Shown here: in pieces, positions 24,831-33,639 of the stretch
Layout: every line of letters begins with the position of its first letter
Numbering within the stretch: position 1 is the first letter of the stretch
Source of the DNA: Kordiimonadales bacterium IMCC3096
Lineage (GTDB): Bacteria > Pseudomonadota > Alphaproteobacteria > Minwuiales > Minwuiaceae
Reading direction: 5' to 3'
Assembly: GCA_016865035.1 (NCBI GenBank)
Contig: CP018227.1
Coordinates: forward strand, 3,754,115 to 3,818,114
Length of the DNA: 64,000 bases
Made by a program: the position numbers and the translations under genes
The notes under the pieces: generated by a model
Told to the model about the DNA's origin: nothing
Databases searched by the model: none
What the model saw: only the letters and a program-made list of their open reading frames with translations

Positions 24831-26045
24831 CTACCGGACGATGGGACCCGGGGGGCGACCCCGATCCGTGATGAACGATAGCGCAAGTGCGGTGCCGGGC
24901 AGAACCGCGAAGCCGATCACCAGCGGCAGGACGCTTTCCCCCAGCAGGCTGCCGATGGTGATGCCCAGCGGCACCGCGACCATGGTGGAGGTGAAGCCGA
25001 CGAAGGCCGCACCGACACCGGCCATGTGGCCCATGTTCTCCAGCGAAAGCGCATTCATGTTGCCGAAGCAGATTCCGGTGCCGAAGAAGACGATCATCAG
25101 CCAGATCATGAAGCCCAGCAGGTTCGGCGGCGCGGACGCAAAGATGGTGGCTGCGATCACGGACGCGACAACGGTCACGGCCAGACCTGCACGGGTGATC
25201 CGGCGCATGCCGTACCGCATGACCAGCTGCGAATTGACGACGGATGCCGCGCCGATGGACACCGCGCCCACGCCGAACCAGACGGCAAACATCTCGCCGG
25301 TGCCGAAGATGTCCTGAAACACATGCTGCGAGGAGCCGAGATAGCCGATGAAGGGGCCGAAGATGCAGCCGGTGGCGAGGGTGTAGCCGAGCGTGATGCG
25401 GTCCCGCAGGCAGAAACCGAAGCCGGAAATGATGTGCTTCACGGAGAACCTGCGCCGCAGTCCCTTCGGCAGGGTCTCCGGCTGGCGCAGCCCGAACCAG
25501 AGGGTCGCGACCGAGGCGAGCACGATGAAGAAGACGAAGATCGCCCGCCACTCGGCCACGAACAGGATGCCCTGGCCGATCATCGGCGCCAGCACCGGCA
25601 CCAGGATGAAGACCGACATGATGAAGGACATGACCTTCGCCATCGCCCGGCCCTCGAACTGGTCGCGGACCAGGGCCATCGGCACGATACGGGCGCTGGC
25701 TGCCCCCAGACCCTGCAGCGTGCGTCCGACCAGCATGGTCTCGAAATCCGGGGCGAACAGCGACAGCAGGCAACCGATCAGGAAGACCGCGATGCCGATG
25801 TAGATCGTGGGCTTCCGGCCGATGCTGTCGGACAGGGGGCCATAGAGCAGCTGCCCGGTGGCGAGCCCGGCAAACAGCAGCGAGACCACAAGCTGGGTAT
25901 CCTGCACGTCGGTCACGTCCAGGTCCGCTCCCATGGCGGCCAGCGCGGGCAGCATGGTGTCAATGGACAGGGCCATCAGGGAAGTCATCAGGGCGATCAT
26001 GATGACGAATTCGACCCGTCCCGGGCCGGTAACTTCACGTGACAC
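24831..26045 (-). CDS. MFS transporter, Bcr/CflA-type drug-resistance family
   Basis: This 404-residue inner-membrane protein has about 12 predicted hydrophobic segments. It carries the DHA1 signature (QLLYGPLSDSIGRKPTIYIGIAVFLIG, loop 2-3) and the Bcr/CflA-like N-terminus (VIMIALMTSLMALSIDTMLPALAAMGADL). It is expected to export small molecules by proton antiport; the substrate is unknown. The start is GTG 26045 with AGGA upstream. It lies between the CitE-like lyase and the carboxyltransferase genes on the same strand, 53 bases after the lyase, so it may be part of the same transcript. Confidence 0.9.
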   Translation of the reverse strand: MSREVTGPGRVEFVIMIALMTSLMALSIDTMLPALAAMGADLDVTDVQDTQLVVSLLFAGLATGQLLYGPLSDSIGRKPTIYIGIAVFLIGCLLSLFAPDFETMLVGRTLQGLGAASARIVPMALVRDQFEGRAMAKVMSFIMSVFILVPVLAPMIGQGILFVAEWRAIFVFFIVLASVATLWFGLRQPETLPKGLRRRFSVKHIISGFGFCLRDRITLGYTLATGCIFGPFIGYLGSSQHVFQDIFGTGEMFAVWFGVGAVSIGAASVVNSQLVMRYGMRRITRAGLAVTVVASVIAATIFASAPPNLLGFMIWLMIVFFGTGICFGNMNALSLENMGHMAGVGAAFVGFTSTMVAVPLGITIGSLLGESVLPLVIGFAVLPGTALALSFITDRGRPPGPIVR

Positions 26046-26098
26046 TTATGTATCCTTTGGGGGAGGAATCTGGACGTACTGTCTGAAGCGGTGGCGGT

Positions 26099-26965
26099 CT
26101 ATCCGGCAACCCGCTCGGCAATGGAAATAATGCGGTTCATCTCTCTCAGCACCGGTTTCTCGATCAGCTTGCCATCGACCACGACCAGTCCGGTGTCCGC
26201 TTCCGCAAAGGCCGCAACGATCCGGCGCGCCCGCGCCACCTGTGCGGCGTCCGGTGTGAAGATGTCGTTCAGCACGGAGATCTGCTTGGGATGGATCGAG
26301 CCCTTGCCACTGAAACCCAGGTCGCGGGCGCGGCGCGCTTCCTCTGCCATGCCGTCCATGTCGTCCAGGTCGAGCCATGGCACGTCGATGGCATCGATCC
26401 CGGCGCTGGCGGCGGCATGGACGACGCGGGACCGGGCATAGAGCAGCGGTTCCCACGCATTGACGCAGCGCAGTTCCGCCGCCATGTCGACGCCACCGAA
26501 GAACAGGGCGTCGATGCGCGGGCTGGCGTGGGCCAGTTCCACGGCACGTTCCAGCGCCTGGTTGGTTTCGATGATGATGTGCAGACGGGTATCGTGTCCG
26601 CGTTCCGTCAGCAGGTCATCCAGCCAGACAATCTCATCCGGTGTCATGACCTTGGGAAGCATCAGCGCCGGGGGCGGGGTATCGCTGTCGAGCACGGCCT
26701 GAACATCGGCGATGCCGAAGGCCGTGCGCAGGCAGTTGATGCGGACAATCCGTTCCACGCCATCGTCTTCCTGCGGTTTCGCGAACAGGCCAAGTCCAAG
26801 GTCACGGGCGGCGGACTTGTCCTTCGGTGCGATGCCGTCTTCCAGCTCGACGCACACGATATCCGTGCCGCTCGCCAGGGCCTTCGGATACATGTCCGGG
26901 CGCAGGCCGGGGGAGAATATGAAGCTGCGGCGCGGGCGAATGGCCCGCTCAGGATCGCTGGTCAT
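26099..26965 (-). CDS. HpcH/HpaI aldolase/citrate lyase family protein (CitE-like CoA ester lyase)
   Basis: This 288-residue TIM-barrel protein of the CitE/malyl-CoA lyase superfamily has RRSFIFSPGLRPDMYPKALASGTDIVCVELEDGIAPKDK, where the VELEDG glutamate and aspartate ligate Mg2+. LMLPKVMTPDEI, the second acidic site LHIIIETNQALERAVELA, and the conserved GFSGKGSIHPKQI segment follow. It would cleave or form a C-C bond in a malyl-CoA-, citramalyl-CoA- or similar thioester; the exact substrate is not evident. Its ATG overlaps the mobA stop (ATGA), an odd pairing by function, so coupling may simply reflect compact genome organisation. Confidence 0.9.
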   Translation of the reverse strand: MTSDPERAIRPRRSFIFSPGLRPDMYPKALASGTDIVCVELEDGIAPKDKSAARDLGLGLFAKPQEDDGVERIVRINCLRTAFGIADVQAVLDSDTPPPALMLPKVMTPDEIVWLDDLLTERGHDTRLHIIIETNQALERAVELAHASPRIDALFFGGVDMAAELRCVNAWEPLLYARSRVVHAAASAGIDAIDVPWLDLDDMDGMAEEARRARDLGFSGKGSIHPKQISVLNDIFTPDAAQVARARRIVAAFAEADTGLVVVDGKLIEKPVLREMNRIISIAERVAG

Positions 26966-27594
26966 GGATCGGGGCTTTCGTCGCAGAGCGAAAGGGCGGC
27001 CTCTGCCGCTGCCAGTTCGTCCGGTGTGTTGATATTGACGAAGGGATCACCCGCCGCCGTTGACCAGTCTACATGTAACGTCTTGTGCGCCGCAGTGAAG
27101 CGGTCGATCTTGCGGATGTCCTGTTCGGTCAGCGCAACCCTCAGCGGTTGCAGCAGGGACCGGTGCCAGAGTGCCACCACGGGGTGGGTGCGGCCATCTG
27201 ATCGCGCCACCACGGTTTCCGTATCTTCGTCGGCGGCTGAATGCAGCCGCTGCACCAGGTCCGGCGGCAGGAATGGCGCATCGGTGGGGACGGTCAGCAG
27301 CCATTCGGCTTCACCTGACCGGTCCAGCCATTCCAGGCCGGTCAGGACACCTGCCAGCGGTCCGGCAAAGCCCGCCACCACGTCCGGCAGGACCGGGTAG
27401 CCAAACGCCCCGTAGGATTCCGGGTCTTCATTGGCATTCAGCACGATGGACCGGCATTGCGGGGCGATGCGCGCCAGCACATGGGCCAGCAGGGGCCGTC
27501 CGGCCAGATGTTTCAGCGCCTTCGCGCCACCACCCATGCGCCGCGCCAGCCCGCCCGCCAGCACAAGCCCGGCGACTGATGGGGTTTCAGTCAT
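26962..27594 (-). CDS. mobA: Molybdenum cofactor guanylyltransferase MobA
   Basis: MobA joins GMP to molybdopterin to make the MGD cofactor used by the DMSO reductase family, including formate dehydrogenases. The 210-residue protein shows the nucleotide-binding signature AGLVLAGGLARRMGGGAKAL and VPTDAPFLPPDLVQRL, with the metal-binding Asp, plus ...PFVNINTPDELAAAE near the C-terminus. Length is normal. The start ATG 27594 overlaps the end of fdhD by 8 bases, an arrangement that makes sense since FdhD also serves molybdenum formate dehydrogenase. The frame is open upstream to 27675, but that region is fdhD coding. Confidence 0.95.
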   Translation of the reverse strand: MTETPSVAGLVLAGGLARRMGGGAKALKHLAGRPLLAHVLARIAPQCRSIVLNANEDPESYGAFGYPVLPDVVAGFAGPLAGVLTGLEWLDRSGEAEWLLTVPTDAPFLPPDLVQRLHSAADEDTETVVARSDGRTHPVVALWHRSLLQPLRVALTEQDIRKIDRFTAAHKTLHVDWSTAAGDPFVNINTPDELAAAEAALSLCDESPDP

Positions 27595-28480
27595 CGCGGG
27601 CACCCTTCCGCCGGTGTCCGGGGGCCTCGTCAGCGACCGTGTTCGGGTCGTGGTCGAAGACCAGTCGTTCCGCACCGGAAAGACAGATGAAACGCTTGCC
27701 CTTGGCGCGTCCGATCAGGGTCAGCCCGGCCTGCCGCGCCAGCTCGACCCCGGAGGCGGTGAAACCGGAACGCGAGATCAGGATCGGCAGTTCCATCTGC
27801 ACCGTCTTGATGACCATCTCCGATGTCAGGCGTCCGGTGGTGTAGAAGCACTTGCCGACGGGGGAGATCCCGTTCAGCCGCATGTAGCCTGCGATCTTGT
27901 CCACCGCATTGTGGCGGCCCACGTCCTCCATGTAGATCAGGGGCCTGTCCTGCGCGCAGAGTACGCAACCGTGGATCGCACCGGCGGTGAGATAGAGCGA
28001 CGGCGTCTGATTGATCTGGCGCGACAGGGCATAGAGCCAGGACGTGCGCAGGCGCGCGGTATCGTCCAGCACCACCTCGTCGAACCGCTCCATCACGTCA
28101 CCGAAGGCCGTGCCCTGGGCGCAGCCGGATGTGAGGGTGCGCCGTTTCAGTTTCCATTCGTAGTCGGTACGCCGGGCGGTGGTGACGAAGATATGACCCT
28201 TTTCCTCATCAACCGTCACGCCGGTGAGTGTGTCATCGGCCCGCAGCATGTTCTGGTTGGTCAGATAGCCGACCGCGAGGCAGTCCGGATAATCGCCGAT
28301 CGTCATCATGGTGACGATCTCCTGCCCGTTCAGGAACAGCGTCAGCGCGCGTTCCACCGTCACGGCGGTGTCCACGGGCTTGCCGTCCTGATCGATGCCG
28401 TCCATCCGCCGGGTCAGTGCGGTGTCATCGGGGTTCGGCAGCAGGATGGGGCCGGGCATTGTCTTGTCAGGTTCGGTCAT
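27587..28480 (-). CDS. fdhD: Formate dehydrogenase accessory sulfurtransferase FdhD
   Basis: FdhD transfers sulfur to the molybdenum cofactor of formate dehydrogenase. The protein of about 297 residues has the family motifs TIGDYPDCLAVGYL, TAGAIHGCVLC, EDVGRHNAVDKIAGY and TTGRLTSEMVIKTVQM. The loop that carries CxxC in E. coli FdhD reads SGCAQGT here, with one cysteine and no partner two residues on, a variant seen in part of the family. The start is taken at ATG 28480; TTG 28498 is upstream in frame but weaker. mobA overlaps its 3' end. No formate dehydrogenase structural genes are in the window. Confidence 0.93.
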   Translation of the reverse strand: MTEPDKTMPGPILLPNPDDTALTRRMDGIDQDGKPVDTAVTVERALTLFLNGQEIVTMMTIGDYPDCLAVGYLTNQNMLRADDTLTGVTVDEEKGHIFVTTARRTDYEWKLKRRTLTSGCAQGTAFGDVMERFDEVVLDDTARLRTSWLYALSRQINQTPSLYLTAGAIHGCVLCAQDRPLIYMEDVGRHNAVDKIAGYMRLNGISPVGKCFYTTGRLTSEMVIKTVQMELPILISRSGFTASGVELARQAGLTLIGRAKGKRFICLSGAERLVFDHDPNTVADEAPGHRRKGARDD

Positions 28481-28592
28481 GGGTGCAGTCTGCCCCAATC
28501 GTCCGGTCCATCACCAGCCCGGAAGCCTGCTTGACCGGTGACCGTGACGAGTGGTTACCTCCGCCCCGGATCTCGCAGTCTGGAGGGAACAG

Positions 28593-29339
28593 ATGGACCA
28601 CGTACTGGTGGTTACCGGCGGCAGTCGCGGCATCGGTGCCGAAGTCGCGAAGCTTGGTGCCGCGCGCGGCTACAAGGTGTGCGTCAATTACGCCCGAAAC
28701 AAGAAGGCCGCGCAGGCGGTCGTCGATTCCATCCGCGATGCGGGCGGGGAAGCCATCATGGCCCATGCGGATGTGGCGGAGGAGGCGGACGTGAAGGCCA
28801 TGTTCCGCCTGGTGGACCAGGAACTGGGCCCCGTCACCGCGCTGGTCAACAATGCCGGGATCATCGACGAGAGCGGCAAGGTCGCCACCATGAATGCGGA
28901 GCGGATCAACCGCATCCTGGCCGTCAATGTCACCGGGTCGTTCATCTGCGCCCGGGAAGCTGCGCGGCGCATGTCGACGGAACATGAGGGGCAGGGTGGC
29001 GCCATCGTCAATGTCTCCTCGGCGGCGGCAAGGCTTGGCAGTCCGAACGAATTCGTCGATTACGCGGCGTCCAAGGGCGCGATGGATACCTTCACCATCG
29101 GTCTGGCCAAGGAACTGGCGATCGAAGGCATTCGGGTCAACGCGGTCCGGCCAGGACTGATCGACACCGAGATTCACGCTTCGGCCGGCGATGCGGACCG
29201 GGTTGAACGTTTCAGGACCTCTGTGCCGATGCAGCGTGTCGGAACCGCGCTGGAAGTGGCGGAGGCCGTGCTGTGGCTGCTGTCGGACAGTGCGTCCTAT
29301 GTCACCGGGACCTTTGTCGATGTGGCCGGGGGGCGCTGA
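28593..29339 (+). CDS. SDR-family oxidoreductase
   Basis: This 248-residue classical short-chain dehydrogenase/reductase has an N-terminal nucleotide-binding TGGSRGIG (residues 8-15), NNAG near residue 88, and the catalytic Ser and YxxxK in VNVSSAAARLG...VDYAASKGAMD. The GTFVDVAGGR end is typical. Substrate is unknown; 3-oxoacyl or sugar reductase are both possible. The start is ATG 28593 behind GGAGGGAACAG. cysQ follows 4 bases after its stop, so the two are co-transcribed. It is divergent from fdhD across a gap of about 110 bases. Confidence 0.92.
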   Translation: MDHVLVVTGGSRGIGAEVAKLGAARGYKVCVNYARNKKAAQAVVDSIRDAGGEAIMAHADVAEEADVKAMFRLVDQELGPVTALVNNAGIIDESGKVATMNAERINRILAVNVTGSFICAREAARRMSTEHEGQGGAIVNVSSAAARLGSPNEFVDYAASKGAMDTFTIGLAKELAIEGIRVNAVRPGLIDTEIHASAGDADRVERFRTSVPMQRVGTALEVAEAVLWLLSDSASYVTGTFVDVAGGR

Positions 29340-29343
29340 GACC

Positions 29344-30138
29344 ATGACCATTCATGACCGTCAGGCGCTGGTCGATATGCTGGTCGACGTCTCAATCGAG
29401 GCCGGAAAGGCCATTCTCGAGATCTACGAGGGCGAGATTGCCACGCGGGTGAAGGATGACCGCTCCCCCGTGACCGATGCCGACGAGAAGGCGGAGGCGA
29501 TCATCCTGAAACGCCTCTCCGTGCTGGCGGGGGACATTCCGGTGGTGGCCGAGGAATCGGTCGCGGCGGGAACGATCCCCGACATCTCCGGCGGCACCTT
29601 CTTTCTGGTCGATCCGCTGGACGGCACGAAGGAATTCATCAACCGCAACGGCGAGTTCACGGTGAACATCGCCCTGATCGAGGACGGCCAGCCGACACTC
29701 GGCGTGGTTCACCTGCCTGCACTTGGCCAGACCTTCTGGTCGAAGGGGCCGGGCGATGCCTGGCGGCGCGATGGGGCCACTGTGGCGAAGCCGATCACGG
29801 TGCGGCCGGCGCCGGAGGCCGGGCTGGTCGTGGTTGCCAGCCGCTCTCATCGCGACAGCGCGACCGACGACTATCTGGCCGATTTCAGGGTTGCGGAACT
29901 GGTCTCCGCCGGATCGTCGCTGAAACTCTGCCGTCTGGCGGAAGGCGCGGCGGACATGTATCCGCGTCTCGGCCGGACCATGGAGTGGGATATCGCCGCC
30001 GGGCATGCGGTGCTCGCCGGGGCAGGCGGTAATGTCACCATCATTGCCGGTGGCGACGTGGCGGGCGCTGTGGGCCAGCCACTGATCTACGGCAAGCCGG
30101 AATTCGAGAACCCCTACTTCGTGGCACGGGGCGGCTGA
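29344..30138 (+). CDS. cysQ: 3'(2'),5'-bisphosphate nucleotidase CysQ
   Basis: CysQ hydrolyses 3'-phosphoadenosine 5'-phosphate, the by-product of sulfate assimilation, to AMP. The 264-residue protein is of the inositol monophosphatase superfamily, with metal-binding motifs VVAEESVAAG, FFLVDPLDGTKEFINRNGEF and the second-site MEWDIAAGHAVLAGAGG. The DPLDGTKEF motif points to CysQ rather than SuhB. The ATG is 4 bases after the SDR stop. A tandem repeat follows in the short gap before the convergent marC gene. Confidence 0.93.
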   Translation: MTIHDRQALVDMLVDVSIEAGKAILEIYEGEIATRVKDDRSPVTDADEKAEAIILKRLSVLAGDIPVVAEESVAAGTIPDISGGTFFLVDPLDGTKEFINRNGEFTVNIALIEDGQPTLGVVHLPALGQTFWSKGPGDAWRRDGATVAKPITVRPAPEAGLVVVASRSHRDSATDDYLADFRVAELVSAGSSLKLCRLAEGAADMYPRLGRTMEWDIAAGHAVLAGAGGNVTIIAGGDVAGAVGQPLIYGKPEFENPYFVARGG

Positions 30139-30144
30139 CAGGGA

Positions 30145-30180
30145 TTCAGTGGATACCGGTTCAGTGGCGACCGGTTCAGG
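30145..30180. repeat. 15-bp tandem repeat, 2.4 copies
   Basis: TTCAGTGGATACCGG (30145-30159), TTCAGTGGCGACCGG (30160-30174) and the partial TTCAGG (30175-30180) lie between the convergent cysQ and marC genes. The last copy includes the marC stop codon. It is probably a slippage product; no function is evident. Confidence 0.7.
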
Positions 30181-30808
30181 CGCCGAACGTGTTGGAGATG
30201 GCGTCGAAGATCAGCTGCACGGCCAGCGCCGCCAGAATCACGCCCAGGATGCGCCCGATGGTCTGGGCAACGGTTTCGCCCAGTACCCGCATCAAGGGGC
30301 CAACGGCAATGAAGATCACCAGACAGACCAGAAGGTTGATACCCGCCGCACCGAGGACCGTCAGCTGCGCCACCACATCGTCGCCCGCGCTCTTCATGTA
30401 GAGCATGATCGTCGCGATTGCCCCGGGACCGGCCATCAGCGGGATCGCCAGCGGGAAGACGGAGATGTCGGTTGGCGAATCGTCACGGTGTTCCAGGATC
30501 TGATCGTTGCGCTTCTCCCGCCGTTCGGTGCGTTTCTCGAACACCATGTCCAGCGCGATCAGGAAAAGCAGCAGGCCGCCGGCAGCCCGAAATGCCTCCA
30601 GCGTGATGCCGAGCGCGCCCAGCAGGAACGATCCGCCATAGGCGAAACCGGTGATGATCATGGCCGAAATCATGACCGACCGCAGCGCCATGCGCCGCCG
30701 GTGCGCCGCATCCGTGCCCTCTGTCAGACTGGCAAACATGGGGGCCAGTCCGATCGGATCGATGATGACGAAGAATGTCACCAGCGCGGGTACGAAGGCG
30801 TCGGTCAT
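30176..30808 (-). CDS. marC: MarC-family integral membrane protein
   Basis: This 210-residue inner-membrane protein has about six hydrophobic segments and the MarC/UPF0056 layout: ALVTFFVIIDPIGLAPMFASLT at the N-terminus, then SVMISAMIITGFAYGGSFLL, AGGLLLFLIALDMVF, and FPLAIPLMAGPGAIATIML in the second half. The family's function is unresolved; it was once linked to multiple antibiotic resistance without firm support. It is convergent with cysQ and divergent from the olsB-like gene. The start ATG 30808 gives the family's usual length. Confidence 0.93.
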   Translation of the reverse strand: MTDAFVPALVTFFVIIDPIGLAPMFASLTEGTDAAHRRRMALRSVMISAMIITGFAYGGSFLLGALGITLEAFRAAGGLLLFLIALDMVFEKRTERREKRNDQILEHRDDSPTDISVFPLAIPLMAGPGAIATIMLYMKSAGDDVVAQLTVLGAAGINLLVCLVIFIAVGPLMRVLGETVAQTIGRILGVILAALAVQLIFDAISNTFGA

Positions 30809-30916
30809 GCTGCCTGTGCTCCAATTGCGATGGTCGCCGTGAATTGACCCCTCACGGACTGCACTATACCTTCGGGGCGGAATTCGATAGGGCCTGTTCT
30901 GCGTGAGAATGTGATC

Positions 30917-32020
30917 ATGCCAGACGGTTTGCGTTCGGCATCACCTGAAATCGGGGAGACGGCATTGAGCGCCATGAGAAAACTGCCCTGGCGCAAGCGA
31001 CGTGGCCTGCAGCCGAAACCGCCAGGCAGCAAGACCGGTGTCATCCGCAATGTCATCGTGTTGCCGAAGCTTGCCGCCAACAAGCTGATGCGGCGGCGGC
31101 GGCTGAAGAAGGCCGGGATCGTCAGCGGTCAGAATGCCGACGTTCAGGAGGCGGTGCCTTCCGTGACCGCCATGGCCAGTGCCGGAGCCGCGACCGCGCG
31201 CCGTTCCGTGCCGCGTCTGCGCTGGGTTCTGCCGTCCGACGGGCCGCTCTGCTCCGCCGGCAATCTTGAGGTCTATATCACCCGTGACCGGGATGCGATC
31301 CGGGCGGCGCAGGCCCTGCGCTATACCGTGTTCTATGACGAGATGGGCGCGCGCCCGTCGCCGGTCGCCCGTCGGCTGCGGCTGGACATGGACCGCTATG
31401 ACGACATCTGCGATCACCTGATCGTGGTGGATCGCGGCATGGATGACGGGGAACAGATCGTCGGTGCCTATCGCCTGCTGCGCGGCAGCGTCGCCAAGGA
31501 CAATGGCGGTTTCTATTCCGCCGACGAATACGATCTGACGCCGCTGATGGCGCAGCCCATCGAGCAGTTGCTGGAACTCGGCCGGTCCTGCGTGGCCGCC
31601 ACGCATCGCTCCAAGTCGACGATCCAGCTGCTCTGGCGGGGCATTGCCGCCTATCTGGCGGAACATGAGCTTACGACGCTGTTCGGTTGCGCCAGTTTCC
31701 ACGGCCGGGACCCGCAGGCGCACGCGGAATCACTCAGCTACCTGCGCCATTTCCATGCCGCCGATCCGGAGCATGCGGTGAAGGCCCTGCCGGAACGCCA
31801 TGTGGACATGGAGATGGTGCCGAAGGACGAGATCGATGCGCGGCGCGTCTGGAAGGCGATGCCGCCGCTGATCAAGGCCTACCTGCGCCTCGGCGGCGTG
31901 ATCGGGGACGGCGCGGTGGTCGATGACCAGTTCGGTACGATCGATGTCTTCGTCACCGTTGCGATGGATCAGGTCGGCAGCCGCTACTATGCGCACTTCG
32001 ACAAGCGGACGGACGGCTGA
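30917..32020 (+). CDS. olsB: L-ornithine N-alpha-acyltransferase (OlsB-like GNAT)
   Basis: OlsB transfers a 3-hydroxyacyl group from ACP to ornithine in the first step of ornithine-lipid synthesis. The C-terminal about 265 residues match: EVYITRDRDAIRAAQALRYTVFYDEMGA, VVDRGMDDGEQIVGAYRLLRGSVA, QLLELGRSCVAATHRSKSTIQLLWRGIAAYL and FGCASFHGRDPQAHAESLSYL. The N-terminal about 100 residues are basic and low-complexity (LPWRKRRGLQPKPPG, KLMRRRRLKKAG) and not part of the domain, suggesting membrane association or a later start. GTG 30911, ATG 30917 and ATG 30974 are candidate starts. The partner olsA is not in the window, and other hemolysin-like GNATs share this fold. Confidence 0.82.
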   Translation: MPDGLRSASPEIGETALSAMRKLPWRKRRGLQPKPPGSKTGVIRNVIVLPKLAANKLMRRRRLKKAGIVSGQNADVQEAVPSVTAMASAGAATARRSVPRLRWVLPSDGPLCSAGNLEVYITRDRDAIRAAQALRYTVFYDEMGARPSPVARRLRLDMDRYDDICDHLIVVDRGMDDGEQIVGAYRLLRGSVAKDNGGFYSADEYDLTPLMAQPIEQLLELGRSCVAATHRSKSTIQLLWRGIAAYLAEHELTTLFGCASFHGRDPQAHAESLSYLRHFHAADPEHAVKALPERHVDMEMVPKDEIDARRVWKAMPPLIKAYLRLGGVIGDGAVVDDQFGTIDVFVTVAMDQVGSRYYAHFDKRTDG

Positions 32021-32089
32021 CGCCGCCTTCGGGACCCGTTTGCCGGTCGGGGTATCGATACTGATCTGGATGTTCGGGGAGGGACATTG

Positions 32090-33622
32090 GTGAATCAGGC
32101 AGAACATCTCTGGCGCACCGCCAGGGTGCATGGCGACCTGCCAGCGGTCGCCCTCGGCACCCATGTCACACACGACTATGCCCGCCTGGCCGACCGCGCC
32201 GCACGTCTGGCGGAAGGGCTGACAGGCCGGCTCGGGCTCGTACGGGGCGATACGGTCGCCATCGTGCAGAAGAACAGCACCCACTATCACGAATGCCTCT
32301 ACGGCATCTGGTGGGCAGGGCTTGCGGCGGTCCCGGTCAATGCAAAGCTGCATCCGAAGGAACTGGCCTATATCCTTGAAAATTCAGGTGCACGGCTGAT
32401 CCTGTCCAGCGCTGATCTGGATCAGGTGATGGTGGAGGCGGTGACCGGTCTGCAGCCGTCGCCGACGGTCCTGATGGCCGGATCGACGGAGTACGAACGT
32501 CTGCTTTCCGGGGAGGGTATCGCCCGACCAGTCAGTGTTCCCGACGATGACCTCGCCTGGCTGTTCTATACCTCCGGCACCACCGGGCGACCCAAGGGCG
32601 CGATGATCACGCATCTGAACCTGCTGATGCAGACGATGAACTTCTTCGTCGATGTGGACACGGTCAGCCCCGGTGACGCCATCATCCACAGTGCACCCCT
32701 CAGCCATGGCTCCGGCCTCTACGGCCTGCCGCATACGGTACGCGGCGGGGTGCATGTGATCCCCGAATCGGGCGGCTTCGACCCGGCGGAGAACCTGCGG
32801 CTGATCCGTGACTGGCCGGGAACCGGGCAGTTCCTGGCGCCAACGATGGTCCACCGCCTGATCAACGATCCGCGCACCGGCGACACCGACACCACGAACC
32901 TGAAGACCGTCTGGTACGGCGGTGGCCCGATGTATGTCGCCGACCTGCTGCAGGCCATGGAGATGCTGGGCGACAAGTTCGTGCAGATCTACGGGCAGGG
33001 GGAGGCGCCGATGACCATCACCGGCCTGTCCCGCGACCTGCACGCCATGCGCGACCATCCGCGCTACATGGAACGCCTTGGCTCCGCCGGGACCGCGCGC
33101 ACGGATGTGGAAGTGCGGGTTGTGGATGAAGACGACAATGAACTGCCGGTCGGGGAGACGGGGGAGATCATCGCCCGGGGCCGTGTGGTCATGAAGGGCT
33201 ACTGGCAGAACCCGGAGGCCAGCGCGGAGACCCTGCGCAACGGCTGGCTGCATACCGGCGACGTCGGGGCCTTCGACCGGGACGGGTTCCTGACCCTGAA
33301 GGACCGGTCCAAGGACATGATCATCTCCGGCGGTACCAACATCTATCCCCGCGAGATCGAGGAGGTGCTGCTGCGCCACCCCGGCGTGGCCGAGGTCTCC
33401 GTCGTGGGCCGGCCCCATGCCGACTGGGGCGAGGAAGTGGTGGCCTTCGTGGTGCGCGACGGCGCGGAAACCGCGGACGAGGCCACCCTGGACCGGCTCT
33501 GCCTCGACAACATCGCCCGATTCAAGCGCCCGAAGGACTATGTCTTCGTCGATGCCCTGCCAAAGAACAACTACGGCAAGGTGCTGAAGACGGAACTCAG
33601 GGCATGGTTGGGGCAGGGCTGA
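32090..33622 (+). CDS. Acyl-CoA synthetase (ANL superfamily)
   Basis: This adenylate-forming enzyme of about 510 residues activates a carboxylic acid to its CoA thioester with ATP. Motifs appear in order: LFYTSGTTGRPKGAMITH (P-loop), YGQGEAP near residue 305, GWLHTGDVGAFDRDGF (ATP-binding Asp), KDMIISGGTNIYPREIEEVL (hinge) and LPKNNYGKVLKTEL, with the catalytic lysine near the C-terminus. Substrate specificity (fatty acid, aromatic or dicarboxylic) is not evident. The start is GTG 32090 preceded by GGGGAGGGA; TTG 32087 directly before it is an alternative. No partner genes point to a pathway. Confidence 0.92.
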   Translation: MNQAEHLWRTARVHGDLPAVALGTHVTHDYARLADRAARLAEGLTGRLGLVRGDTVAIVQKNSTHYHECLYGIWWAGLAAVPVNAKLHPKELAYILENSGARLILSSADLDQVMVEAVTGLQPSPTVLMAGSTEYERLLSGEGIARPVSVPDDDLAWLFYTSGTTGRPKGAMITHLNLLMQTMNFFVDVDTVSPGDAIIHSAPLSHGSGLYGLPHTVRGGVHVIPESGGFDPAENLRLIRDWPGTGQFLAPTMVHRLINDPRTGDTDTTNLKTVWYGGGPMYVADLLQAMEMLGDKFVQIYGQGEAPMTITGLSRDLHAMRDHPRYMERLGSAGTARTDVEVRVVDEDDNELPVGETGEIIARGRVVMKGYWQNPEASAETLRNGWLHTGDVGAFDRDGFLTLKDRSKDMIISGGTNIYPREIEEVLLRHPGVAEVSVVGRPHADWGEEVVAFVVRDGAETADEATLDRLCLDNIARFKRPKDYVFVDALPKNNYGKVLKTELRAWLGQG

Positions 33623-33639
33623 ACCCGCCCTGCCGGGAT

